56,843 nucleotides of DNA, taken from assembly GCA_934525325.1 (NCBI GenBank), contig CAKSZE010000005.1, forward strand, positions 1-56,843, given 5' to 3'. The position numbers and the translations under genes are program-made. Position 1 is the stretch's first letter, and each line of letters starts with the position of its first letter. This document shows positions 1-7,284 of this stretch, in pieces. A model generated the notes under the pieces. The model was given only the letters and a program-made list of their open reading frames with translations. It had not been told where the DNA came from and did no database searches. The DNA is from an uncultured Faecalibacterium sp. GTDB taxonomy: Bacteria; Bacillota; Clostridia; Oscillospirales; Ruminococcaceae.

Positions 1-1060
1 AGGTGGCGATGGGCAGCAGGATGGGGGTAGCGATCAGGATGATGGGAGCCATATCCATGATCATGCCCAGCACCAGCAGGATCAGGTCGATGAGCAGTGC
101 AATCAGGTAGGGGTTATCAGTGAGGTCGGTAATGGCGGTTGCTGCCAGATCAGGCACATGCAGCATGGTCAGGCAGTTGCCAAACACTGCAGAGGTAGCG
201 ATCAGGATCAGCACGATGGACAGGGTGTTGACGCACTCGTCCAGAGCGTGCCACACGCCCTTCCAGTCCAGACCCTTGTAGATGAACACAGAGACGAACA
301 GGGAGTAGATAACGGCGATAGCAGCGGACTCGGTAGCGGTGAACACGCCGCCGACAACGCCGAACACCACGATGATAACAGCGGCCAGTGCCCAGATGGA
401 GGTGCCCATCTGCTTGACGAAAGCCTTGATGCTGAAGGGATCACCCTTGGGGTAGTTGCGCTTGACCGAGATGATGTAAGAGCCGATCATCAGCACGATG
501 GCCAGCAGAGCGCCGGGCAGGTAGCCGGCCAGGAACAGGCTGCCCACGGAGATACCACCGGCGGTGGTAGCGTAGATGACCATGTTGTGGCTGGGGGGAA
601 CCAGCAGACCCTCGCAGGAGGAGGTGATGGTAACAGCGGTGGAGAAGTCTGCACCGTAGCCCTGATCCACCATCATGGGGATCATGATGGAGCCGATGGA
701 AGCGGTATCGGCGGAAGCAGAACCGGAAATGCCGCCGAAGAAGTAGGAAGCCACGATGTTGACCATAGCCATGCCGCCGCGCATCCAGCCCACGCAGGCG
801 TCAGCCAGTGCGATCAGCTTTTCAGAGATACCGCCGGAGCCCATGAGCACACCCATGGTGATGAAGAACGGAACAGCCATCAGGCTGAAGGAAGAGATGC
901 CCTTGACCATCAGGCGGCAGACATCGGTCAGTGCCTGACCCTGCACCAGCATACACAGCACGCTGGACAGACCAACGGCGTATGCAATGGGGAAGCGCAG
1001 GAAGATCATAACAAAGAAGCTGACAAGAAGGACAATGATCGCCAGTGTCTGAACTGTCAT
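1..1060 (-). CDS. dctM: TRAP transporter large permease DctM (3' end cut by window)
   Basis: This is the large membrane subunit of a tripartite ATP-independent periplasmic (TRAP) transporter, which moves the substrate across the membrane using an ion gradient. The readable 353 codons start MTVQTLAIIV at 1060 and give hydrophobic segments throughout, with the family-typical stretches GGISGSASADTASIG and CEGLLVPPSHN. The start lies one base after the dctQ stop, and its AGGAGG ribosome site is inside the dctQ end, so the two are translationally coupled. The C-terminus (about 70-80 residues, judged from usual family length) lies outside the window. The family call is firm; the substrate is not shown by this subunit. 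Confidence 0.93.
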   Translation of the reverse strand, partial: MTVQTLAIIVLLVSFFVMIFLRFPIAYAVGLSSVLCMLVQGQALTDVCRLMVKGISSFSLMAVPFFITMGVLMGSGGISEKLIALADACVGWMRGGMAMVNIVASYFFGGISGSASADTASIGSIMIPMMVDQGYGADFSTAVTITSSCEGLLVPPSHNMVIYATTAGGISVGSLFLAGYLPGALLAIVLMIGSYIISVKRNYPKGDPFSIKAFVKQMGTSIWALAAVIIVVFGVVGGVFTATESAAIAVIYSLFVSVFIYKGLDWKGVWHALDECVNTLSIVLILIATSAVFGNCLTMLHVPDLAATAITDLTDNPYLIALLIDLILLVLGMIMDMAPIILIATPILLPIAT

Positions 1061-1061
1061 A

Positions 1062-1583
1062 TTACATTTCCTCCTTTACAAAAAGACTCTTAACGTGGTT
1101 ATACAGAGACTCGATCTCGAAGATGATCATGGCAACACCGGCCAGCGGCACCGGGAAGTACATCCAGAAGCGGCTCAGCCAGGGCATGGAAACGTAGAAA
1201 CCGCGGCCGCCCAGCGTGGTTGCGTAGTTCCAGCCGATCACCATCATGACCACACCAAGGATCATCACAGCCACGTCGGACAGGATGTCCAGCGCCTTGA
1301 CCACTTTCTTGGGCAGGTACATGTCAAAGGCAGTCATGCGGATGTGTGCGCCGCGGCGGATGGCCAGCGCAGCGCTCAACACAGCCATGTAGCTCATGCA
1401 GGTCAGAACGACCTCCTCAGACCAAGAGGGGTCCGGGATAAAGGGGACGTAACGGCCAATGACCGACATCGTGGTAATGAGGATATCTGCGATCAGCAGG
1501 ATCTTGCAGATGAACAGAACCACCTTGTAGGTAATGTCGTACGCCGGTCTGATCTTATCCAGAGTGGTAAAGATTTTCGGCAT
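1062..1583 (-). CDS. dctQ: TRAP transporter small permease DctQ
   Basis: 173 residues, the usual size for the small four-helix TRAP membrane subunit that pairs with DctM. Hydrophobic segments lie around residues 20-45, 60-75, 95-120 and 130-155, and the conserved EE(V/I) pair after the second segment is present (PSWSEEVVLTCMSYMA). An AGGAGG site lies about 7 nt before the ATG. It sits between dctP and dctM in the classical PQM order. A GC-rich hairpin in the dctP-dctQ gap may lower its expression relative to the binding protein. Confidence 0.92.
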   Translation of the reverse strand: MPKIFTTLDKIRPAYDITYKVVLFICKILLIADILITTMSVIGRYVPFIPDPSWSEEVVLTCMSYMAVLSAALAIRRGAHIRMTAFDMYLPKKVVKALDILSDVAVMILGVVMMVIGWNYATTLGGRGFYVSMPWLSRFWMYFPVPLAGVAMIIFEIESLYNHVKSLFVKEEM

Positions 1584-1603
1584 AGAAATTCCTCCATATA
1601 AAA

Positions 1604-1648
1604 GCCCGGCGAAGCCTGCGGGCGTATTCCCGTGGGCCTCCGCCGGGC
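1604..1648 (-). promoter_or_regulatory. Intercistronic hairpin between dctP and dctQ
   Basis: The arms GCCCGGCG (1604-1611) and CGCCGGGC (1641-1648) are exact inverted repeats with internal pairing between. On the minus-strand transcript no strong U-tract follows, so a partial attenuator or a 3'-end stabiliser of dctP mRNA is more likely than a full terminator. Such hairpins commonly follow binding-protein genes in transporter operons. Confidence 0.55.
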
Positions 1649-1680
1649 AATGTACTACTTAGATCGGATGGAAAGCCAGC

Positions 1681-2772
1681 TTATGCCTTCATGTCCAGCA
1701 GCTTCTGGTACAGCTCGGCCTGATCAGAGGTGTTGTCCTTGATGACCTTAGCGCAAGCTTCCTGCCAGGGAGTCTTGTCGTCCACATCCACAACGTTGCA
1801 GCCGGAGGAACGCAGCTCTTCCAGAACCTTGTTCTCAGCGGTCTCGGACAGGTCAGCGTTAAACTTCTGGGTGTCGGCAGCAGCAGCCATAACAGCAGCC
1901 TGCTGGTTAGCGGTCAGCTTGCCCCATGCGTTGTCGGTGATGACAGCCTGCACAGCGCCCAGAGTGTGGCCGTCCAGGATCAGGTTGTTAGCAACCTCGG
2001 GGAAGGCGTTGGACTTGTAGTTTGCGATGGGCTGCTCAGCGCCATCCACAACGCCGGTCTGCAGTGCGCTGTACAGCTCGCCGAAAGCAACGACGGTGGG
2101 GTTAGCGCCCAGACCCTCGACCATGCCGTTCATAACGGGGTCGTTGGACACACGCAGCTTCATGCCCTTCAGGTCGCCGATAGCAGCAACGGGCTTGACG
2201 GTGAAGAAGTGACGGAAGCCCTCCTCGCCGTAGAACAGGCCGCGAACGGGCAGGCCCAGTTCCTGGGGCTCGTTCAGGAACTCAGGAGCCAGATCGCTGT
2301 TGGCAAAGTTCCAGAAGTGAGCGCGGTTGTTGAAGGTGAAGGGGATGGACAGGAGCTTGGACTTGTTGCAGCCGTAGCTGGTCAGAGCGAAAGCAGAGAT
2401 ACGGCTGATATCGATGGAGGTAGAGCCGCCCAGAATAGCATCCAGAACGTCGTTCTCAGAGCCCAGAACACCGGAAGCCTGCACGTCAACGACCACAGAA
2501 CCGCCGCTCAGCTCCTCGACCTTCTCCTTGAAGTGAGAACCGGTCTGACCAACGATGGTATCCAAGGGGTTGACCTCGGCGTAGACCAGAGTCACCTTGG
2601 GATCGCTGGCAGCGGCAGCTGCATCACCGGCAGCAGCAGAAGCTGCGGTAGAGGTGGAAGAAGCAGCGGTAGAGGTGGAGCCGCTCTTGGAGCCGCCGCA
2701 GGCGGTCAGAGCAACAGCAGCAGTAGCTGCACCGGCAACAGCCATAAAGCTACGACGAGAGATCATTTTCAT
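1681..2772 (-). CDS. dctP: TRAP transporter substrate-binding lipoprotein DctP
   Basis: 363-residue extracytoplasmic receptor that captures the TRAP substrate. The start at 2772 is chosen because AAGGAGG lies 9 nt upstream and the signal sequence begins there; the open frame further upstream is promoter DNA. The N-terminus reads MKMISRRSFMAVAG then a hydrophobic stretch ending in the lipobox LTAC, so it should be a lipid-anchored protein. SRRSF resembles a twin-arginine signal. A Ser/Ala-rich linker precedes a DctP-family domain with the recognisable GMKLRVSNDPVMNGMVEGLGANPT region, whose Arg normally binds the carboxylate of organic or sugar acids. It is first in the operon and has its own promoter. 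The nearby uxuBA genes suggest a hexuronate-type ligand, but this is inference. Confidence 0.93.
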   Translation of the reverse strand: MKMISRRSFMAVAGAATAAVALTACGGSKSGSTSTAASSTSTAASAAAGDAAAAASDPKVTLVYAEVNPLDTIVGQTGSHFKEKVEELSGGSVVVDVQASGVLGSENDVLDAILGGSTSIDISRISAFALTSYGCNKSKLLSIPFTFNNRAHFWNFANSDLAPEFLNEPQELGLPVRGLFYGEEGFRHFFTVKPVAAIGDLKGMKLRVSNDPVMNGMVEGLGANPTVVAFGELYSALQTGVVDGAEQPIANYKSNAFPEVANNLILDGHTLGAVQAVITDNAWGKLTANQQAAVMAAAADTQKFNADLSETAENKVLEELRSSGCNVVDVDDKTPWQEACAKVIKDNTSDQAELYQKLLDMKA

Positions 2773-2849
2773 AGGAATCGTCCTCCTTAAATAATTGTGA
2801 ACTTCTCCGGGCGCACAGGTGCCGGAGCTTTCGTTCATTGACTGTACAC

Positions 2850-2878
2850 ACTTTAGCAAATTTTTAGAAACGAAACAA
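2850..2878 (-). promoter_or_regulatory. Promoter of dctPQM
   Basis: On the minus strand a -35 TTGTTT (2873-2878) and a -10 TAAAGT (2850-2855) are separated by 17 bp. The predicted start near 2843 gives a leader of about 70 nt. Both boxes are non-consensus, as expected for an activator-dependent promoter, and two direct repeats lie immediately upstream. Confidence 0.6.
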
Positions 2879-2882
2879 GGGC

Positions 2883-2916
2883 TTTCAAAAAATGTCCTGT
2901 TTTTCGAAAGAATGTC
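2883..2916 (-). promoter_or_regulatory. Paired direct repeats upstream of the dctP -35, likely response-regulator site
   Basis: On the minus strand GACATTCTTTCGAAA (2902-2916) and GACATTTTTTGAAA (2883-2896) are direct repeats about 20 bp apart, so they lie on the same helix face. The proximal copy ends 4 bp before the -35. AraC-type regulators usually bind such tandem half-sites next to a weak -35, and an AraC-type response regulator is encoded at 4059-4868. The link between the two is inferred. Confidence 0.5.
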
Positions 2917-3011
2917 AAGATTGTTTTTGCCATATTGCACAATCACTTTCCATTTCGTTTGTGCAACACTGCTGACCAGTTGGATACATTCCTGTATTCA
3001 TAGTACAAAAT

Positions 3012-3053
3012 AACACCCCGACAAATGTCCGTCCGGGCACTTTTCGGGGTGTT
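3012..3053 (-). terminator. Terminator after the DctP-like/regulator operon
   Basis: The arms AACACCCCGA (3012-3021) and TCGGGGTGTT (3044-3053) are exact inverted repeats, 4 nt past the stop of the lipoprotein gene. On the minus strand the hairpin is followed by a T-rich run (ATTTTGTA). It separates the signalling operon from dctPQM. Confidence 0.75.
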
Positions 3054-3057
3054 TTCT

Positions 3058-4062
3058 TCAGCTTTTCTGTATCCGGTCGATCAGTTCCTGCTGGGCAGAG
3101 AATTCATCGTACATGGGCTGCACCGCTGCGCGGAAGCGGGCTTTTTCGGCCTCGTCCAGCTCGGTGACGCAGATGCCCAGCTTGCGCATATTCTGCTCTG
3201 CGTCCGCTTCCCGCCGCGCCCAGAGCTCGCGCTCTTTCTGTGCGCTCTCCCGGGCGCAGGCGCGGATCACCTCCGGGAAGCTTTCGTCCAGCGCAGCAAG
3301 CTTTTCCATCACCGCCGGGCTGGCCAGCTGCACCTCCGGTACGCGGGTGTGCTCGTCCTTCAGGAAAAAGGGCGCTACCTCGTAGTGTCCCATCACCTCA
3401 TAGCTGGGCCAGTTGTTCTCTGCGCCGTCGATCTCGGCATTATGCAGGGCGGCATATACCTTGCTGTACACCACCTGCGCCGGCTTTGCACCCAGTGCGG
3501 TGATCATGTCGCTCATCATGTCCGACTCCTGCACCCGGATGGTCAGCCCCTGCAGGTCGTCCAGCCCGGTCACCTTTTCCCGGGTGTAGAAGCTGCGTAC
3601 ACCGGCATCGAACCACGAAAGCCCCACTAAGTCCATCCCGTCCAGCATGGCCAGAAATTCGTCACCGATGCTGCCGTCCAGCACCCGCCACATCTGCTCG
3701 GCATCACTGTACAGGTAGGGCAGCTGCAATACGCTGAGCTCCGGCTCGTACTCTGCCAACTGGCTCAGGGACACGCGGGAAAAATCCACCCCGCCGAACT
3801 GCATCTGCTGGATGACGCTCTGCTCTGCGCCCAGCTCTGCCCCGCTGTAAACCAGCACCTTCACCTTGTTATTGGTGCGCTGCGCCACAAGTTCGGCAAA
3901 GGCTCTTGCCGCCTTGCTGGTGGGGTAATCCTCCGGCTGGTTCTCGGCATAGCGCAGGATGAGCGGCTTCTCCTGCTGCGAAGAAGCAGACTGCGCCGTG
4001 CAGCCTGTAACCGCCAGTGCCGGGGCTGTCGTCAGCAGACGCAGCAGTTGACGGCGGGTCAC
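3058..4062 (-). CDS. Second DctP-like substrate-binding lipoprotein, co-transcribed with a two-component system
   Basis: 334 residues. GTG is the start, overlapping the regulator stop as GTGA, which implies tight coupling. The N-terminus MTRRQLLRLL and the lipobox AVTGC predict a lipoprotein. The mature part is a DctP-family receptor (ENQPEDYPTSKAARAFAE near the start, then DLQGLTIRVQESDMMSDM with the conserved Arg). It is divergent in sequence from the DctP at 1681-2772. It has no permease genes of its own. It either hands ligand to DctQM or, more interestingly, acts as the ligand sensor for the kinase it is encoded with. A hairpin terminator follows at once, so it is the last gene of the operon. 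Confidence 0.88.
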   Translation of the reverse strand: MTRRQLLRLLTTAPALAVTGCTAQSASSQQEKPLILRYAENQPEDYPTSKAARAFAELVAQRTNNKVKVLVYSGAELGAEQSVIQQMQFGGVDFSRVSLSQLAEYEPELSVLQLPYLYSDAEQMWRVLDGSIGDEFLAMLDGMDLVGLSWFDAGVRSFYTREKVTGLDDLQGLTIRVQESDMMSDMITALGAKPAQVVYSKVYAALHNAEIDGAENNWPSYEVMGHYEVAPFFLKDEHTRVPEVQLASPAVMEKLAALDESFPEVIRACARESAQKERELWARREADAEQNMRKLGICVTELDEAEKARFRAAVQPMYDEFSAQQELIDRIQKS

Positions 4063-4868
4063 AGCCGTGCCTCCCGGGCTGCCTTTGCCGCTTCCTTCCG
4101 GTACTGGGTGGGGGTCATGCCGGTGCGCTTTTTAAAGGCCCGGGCAAAATAGCTGGCGTCCTCGTAGCCCACCATAGAAGCCACCTCCGCTGCAGAGCGG
4201 AAGGGGTCGGACAGCAGTTCCTTGGCAGCGTTGATGCGCAGCTCGGTCAGGCAGTCCAGAAAATTCATCTTCTGGTACTTTTTGAACTGCGCCGAAAGGT
4301 ACGCCGGGCTGATGTGCAAGATCTCGCTCACGCTGTCCAGCGAGAGGTCGGCCATGTAGTTATCTTCCATATATTTGCGCACATGGTCCATCACCAGTGC
4401 GTTGCGGTCGCTCTCCCCTTCTTCGGCAAGGTCGATCTCCTGTTCCGGGGCAGTTTCCGGTTCCGGCGAAGCCAGCTCGGCCAGACGGCGTCCGGCTTCG
4501 ATCTGCCGGATGGCGCGGCGGATGGCGGCCTCGGTCTCGTCCGGGTCCACCGGCTTCAGCAGATAGTCGCAGGCGCCCAGATGCACCGCCTCGTGGGCGT
4601 ACTGGAACAGGCTGTACGCCGTGATAAAGATCACCTTGCACTCCGGGCGCTGTTCCAGCACCGCGCGGGCAGCATCCAGGCCGTTCATGCCCGGCATCTC
4701 GATGTCCATCAAAATCAGGTCTGCACCCCAGAGCACGGCGGTATCGGCGGCTTTGCGGCCATTTTCTGCCATCTCCACCGTCACCTCATGCTCGAACCGG
4801 CGCATGACGATATCTGCCAGCGCTTCCCGCTCCATTCTCTCGTCATCCGCGATCAACAGACGAATCAT
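4059..4868 (-). CDS. Response regulator, REC plus AraC-type DNA-binding domain (YesN family)
   Basis: 269-residue cytoplasmic transcription regulator. The receiver domain has the acidic pair in IADDE (residues 8-9), phospho-acceptor Asp55 in LILMDIEMPG, Thr83 and Lys105 (LLKPVD). A linker rich in Glu follows, then an AraC-type double helix-turn-helix from about 165 to 262 (SPAYLSAQFKKYQKMNF and YFARAFKKRTGMTPTQYR). The start overlaps the kinase stop as ATGA. In this family phosphorylation drives dimerisation and activation of a neighbouring transport operon, so dctPQM is the obvious target. Confidence 0.93.
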   Translation of the reverse strand: MIRLLIADDERMEREALADIVMRRFEHEVTVEMAENGRKAADTAVLWGADLILMDIEMPGMNGLDAARAVLEQRPECKVIFITAYSLFQYAHEAVHLGACDYLLKPVDPDETEAAIRRAIRQIEAGRRLAELASPEPETAPEQEIDLAEEGESDRNALVMDHVRKYMEDNYMADLSLDSVSEILHISPAYLSAQFKKYQKMNFLDCLTELRINAAKELLSDPFRSAAEVASMVGYEDASYFARAFKKRTGMTPTQYRKEAAKAAREARL

Positions 4869-6394
4869 TCCTCAAATTCCTCCTCATTCTCCACCAGCGG
4901 CAGATACAGGATCACCGCAGTCCCCCGCCCCGGCCGGGAGCGCACCACCACCCGGCAGCGGGCATCCAGCAGCCGCAGACGGGCAGCCACATTATAAATA
5001 CCGATATGCTCCCAGCGGGGTGCGGGCTGTTCCAATGCCGTGCGCAGCTGCTCCAGCTGCTCCGGCTCAATGCCCACGCCGTTGTCCAGCACCCGGATGC
5101 ACAGCAGACCTTTTTCCCGCAGAGGGATCATGCGGATGCGCACCACGCCGCCCTCTTCCTTGGGGCAGATGCCGTGCTTGAAGGCGTTTTCCACGATAGG
5201 CTGCAAAATAAAGGACGGCACCATGGTCTCGGTCAGATCCAGCGAATCCGAGAACGCCCACTCCATCTGCACCCGGTCGCCAAAGCGCACATGGTAGATG
5301 GAGTAGTACTCGTCCACAACGCGCACCTCCCGGGAGAGGGGCACCTGTTCATCGTTGCTCATCAGGCTGTAACGCAGCAGATGGGAAAGCGCCATAATGA
5401 GCGCCTGCGTGCGGTAGGCGGACTCTGTGCCCGCCATCTGCTGGATGACGTTCAGGGTATTGAACAGAAAATGCGGGTCGATCTGGCTGCGCAGCTGCTG
5501 CAGCCGGCTGCGCTCCATGCGGTTCTGCAGTTCCAGTGCCTCGGTCTTTTGGCGGTGCAGTTCCCGCTCGATCTCGTTTTTCTCCTGTAAGGTGCTCACC
5601 TGTTGCGCCATGGAGTGCTTCATGCGGTTGAAAGACTCCGCCAGCTGGCCGATCTCCGGCTGCTTGGGCAGCGGGATGTCCGGGGTATCGAACTGGCTGC
5701 GGCTGATGGCACGGGATGCCACGATCATCTGAGAGACCGGGGTCAGCAGCCGCATGACCATCAGACCGGAAGCGCAGCCCAGCGCCACGCACAGCGCCAC
5801 CACCACGATCTGCATCAGGGCGATCCGCTCGCCCAGCTCCGAGATCTCGGTGTAAGTAGTCTGGGCGTCCAGAATCGAGGCTTTCAGCAGCTGCATGGTG
5901 TACTGGCTCAGATACCCGCCGCAGACCGAAACCTTGTTATAGTACAGCTGGGATGCCTTTGCGTCCTGTCCGCTGGAAAGGTAGCCTTCCAGCTCCTCCA
6001 GCAAGGTGTTGTAGCTGCCGTAGGTGGTCTCCACCGCGCCGTACAGCACCCACTGCTCATCGCTGACGTTCTGCAAGCCATCCATATTGGATCGGATGCG
6101 CCACAGCCACGCGTTGCTGGTGGAGCAGGCTGCCCGGAGCTTTTCCAGCATTTCCTCGGTCTCGCCGTTCTCCCAGCGGTATGCTTCCAGAATGCTGATG
6201 GAGCTTTCCACGCCGCCCTGAAAGCGGCTGATGGCGTTAAAGTTGCCCATCTGGTCGTCCTGCACCTGCTGCACCGCCCGTGCCTGATAGCCATTGAGGG
6301 CAAGCTGCAATGCAAAGGCTGCAAAAAATGCTGCCAAGCACAGCACCATGCGCTGCTTGAGCGTAACACTGCGCTTCCAGTTGCGCTTTTCCAT
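4865..6394 (-). CDS. Sensor histidine kinase (YesM/LytS-like, His_kinase family)
   Basis: 509-residue membrane kinase. The start at 6394 is preceded by AAGGGGG about 7 nt away; the longer open frame upstream is promoter DNA. A first membrane helix (about 15-34), an extracytoplasmic sensor of about 155 residues, a second helix (about 190-212), a HAMP segment and a coiled coil (about 260-300) lead to the kinase core. Phospho-acceptor His308 is in QIDPHFLFNTLN, the N-box is PIVENAFKHG (399-408) and the G-box is DNGVGI (437-442). It heads the operon kinase-regulator-lipoprotein with ATGA overlaps. The signal is unknown; the adjacent lipoprotein receptor may present it. Confidence 0.93.
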   Translation of the reverse strand: MEKRNWKRSVTLKQRMVLCLAAFFAAFALQLALNGYQARAVQQVQDDQMGNFNAISRFQGGVESSISILEAYRWENGETEEMLEKLRAACSTSNAWLWRIRSNMDGLQNVSDEQWVLYGAVETTYGSYNTLLEELEGYLSSGQDAKASQLYYNKVSVCGGYLSQYTMQLLKASILDAQTTYTEISELGERIALMQIVVVALCVALGCASGLMVMRLLTPVSQMIVASRAISRSQFDTPDIPLPKQPEIGQLAESFNRMKHSMAQQVSTLQEKNEIERELHRQKTEALELQNRMERSRLQQLRSQIDPHFLFNTLNVIQQMAGTESAYRTQALIMALSHLLRYSLMSNDEQVPLSREVRVVDEYYSIYHVRFGDRVQMEWAFSDSLDLTETMVPSFILQPIVENAFKHGICPKEEGGVVRIRMIPLREKGLLCIRVLDNGVGIEPEQLEQLRTALEQPAPRWEHIGIYNVAARLRLLDARCRVVVRSRPGRGTAVILYLPLVENEEEFEE

Positions 6395-6413
6395 GCAAAG
6401 CTTCCCCCTTTTT

Positions 6414-6441
6414 CGTTGGATAATATCCGTTGGATAATATC
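6414..6441. repeat. Perfect tandem duplication of a 14-mer at the kinase promoter
   Basis: CGTTGGATAATATC occurs twice without a gap, at 6414-6427 and 6428-6441. The block covers the predicted transcription start of the kinase operon. It could be two operator half-sites or a recent slippage duplication. Confidence 0.8.
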
Positions 6442-6443
6442 TT

Positions 6444-6473
6444 ATTTTACCACGCCTTGCGGGCGGTTTGCAA
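6444..6473 (-). promoter_or_regulatory. Promoter of the kinase-regulator-lipoprotein operon
   Basis: Minus strand: -35 TTGCAA (6468-6473), 18-bp spacer, -10 TAAAAT (6444-6449). The predicted start falls inside the tandem 14-mer, about 43 nt before the kinase ATG. Confidence 0.55.
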
Positions 6474-6505
6474 GCCGGATGCACCGCCGCCGGTGCATCT
6501 TTTGC

Positions 6506-6534
6506 TTGCTTCTTGCCGGTAAATGTGGTACTAT
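6506..6534 (+). promoter_or_regulatory. Promoter of the YcxB-like gene
   Basis: Plus strand: -35 TTGCTT (6506-6511), 17-bp spacer, -10 TACTAT (6529-6534), and about 16 nt of leader before the ATG at 6557. Confidence 0.5.
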
Positions 6535-6556
6535 GCCCAAAAAGGAGGGTAACTTT

Positions 6557-7087
6557 ATGACCCAGAATGTTTGCGTTTCCGTCCAGATGGACGAAAAAAG
6601 CTTTCACGATTTTGCATCTTTCGACCTGCTGCGCCACAACAAGGGCTGGCAGCGTCCGGCGGTGTTCACCGCCATTCTGCTGGTGTGTGCCGGCATCTGC
6701 CTGAGCCAGATCAGCAAACGGGAGGGTGCCGGGCTGCTGACCGCCGTGCTGGCCATTGTAGCCCTTGGCCTGCCCGCCGTATACTTCGGCACCTTTTTTT
6801 CGAACCTCTCCAAGCAGATCAAAAAGCTGGGTCTGCCCCGTCCCTTCTACCGGCTGGAGCTGGACGCCGCCGGGCTTTCGGTCTGGATGGCCGGCGAGCA
6901 GAACAAGGCCGAGCCCACTAACCGCTACACTTGGAACACCGTGTACTGCGCCTACCGCACCAAAGAGGCGGTGTACATCTACGTCCAGCGGAATCAGGCA
7001 TATCTGCTGAACGAGAGCATGGATGCCGCATGGAGCCTGCTGGGCAGCGCTCTGCCCGCCGCCAGCCTGCACGACTGCCGGAAATAA
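6557..7087 (+). CDS. Small membrane protein, YcxB-like C-terminal domain
   Basis: 176 residues. The start follows AAAGGAGGG by 7 nt. Two hydrophobic segments lie at about 37-53 and 59-78, followed by a soluble part with the pattern FYRLELDAAGLSVW ... YTWNTVYCAYRTKEAVYIYV ... QAYLLNES, which matches YcxB-like proteins (bacterial PH-like fold) where a membrane pair precedes a small beta-rich domain. The function of this family is not established. It stands alone between two minus-strand operons, and one copy of the two-hairpin 3' element follows 10 nt after its stop. Confidence 0.75.
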   Translation: MTQNVCVSVQMDEKSFHDFASFDLLRHNKGWQRPAVFTAILLVCAGICLSQISKREGAGLLTAVLAIVALGLPAVYFGTFFSNLSKQIKKLGLPRPFYRLELDAAGLSVWMAGEQNKAEPTNRYTWNTVYCAYRTKEAVYIYVQRNQAYLLNESMDAAWSLLGSALPAASLHDCRK

Positions 7088-7097
7088 GGGCATAGAG

Positions 7098-7204
7098 ACG
7101 ATTTTCAATGCGCTCCGCTTTGCTCTGCGCATGAATAGCGGTAAAATTATGATTTATTTGAAATCCCGGAGCGTCTGCGGACGCTCCGGGATTCTATTTT
7201 TACA
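7098..7204 (+). repeat. Two-hairpin intergenic element, copy A
   Basis: It begins ACGATTTTCAATG and contains hairpin 1 with stem ATGCGC (7108-7113) / GCGCAT (7127-7132), an AT-rich linker, and hairpin 2 (7162-7193) with a 14-bp stem closed by C(TGCG)G, followed by TTCTATTTTT. It starts 10 nt after the YcxB-like stop, in that gene's orientation. The same layout occurs at 29184-29292 and 31843-31950. It probably also works as the terminator of this gene. Confidence 0.8.
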
Positions 7205-7226
7205 TAATAATTTTTACAAAACAAAA

Positions 7227-7262
7227 ACCCACGCTGCGGCAAAGCAAAAGCGCAGCGTGGGT
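7227..7262 (-). terminator. Terminator of uxuAB
   Basis: Arms ACCCACGCTGCG (7227-7238) and CGCAGCGTGGGT (7251-7262) are exact inverted repeats, followed on the minus strand by TTTTTGTTTTG. They lie 22 nt after the uxuB stop. Confidence 0.88.
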
Positions 7263-7284
7263 ACGGAAATAGCGTTATAAAGTT

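Noticed and set aside
158..1093. Long plus-strand open frame opposite dctM
   Set aside because: It is antisense to a clear membrane protein; His/Gln/Gly-rich translation is typical of the reverse strand of GC-rich genes and there is no ribosome site.
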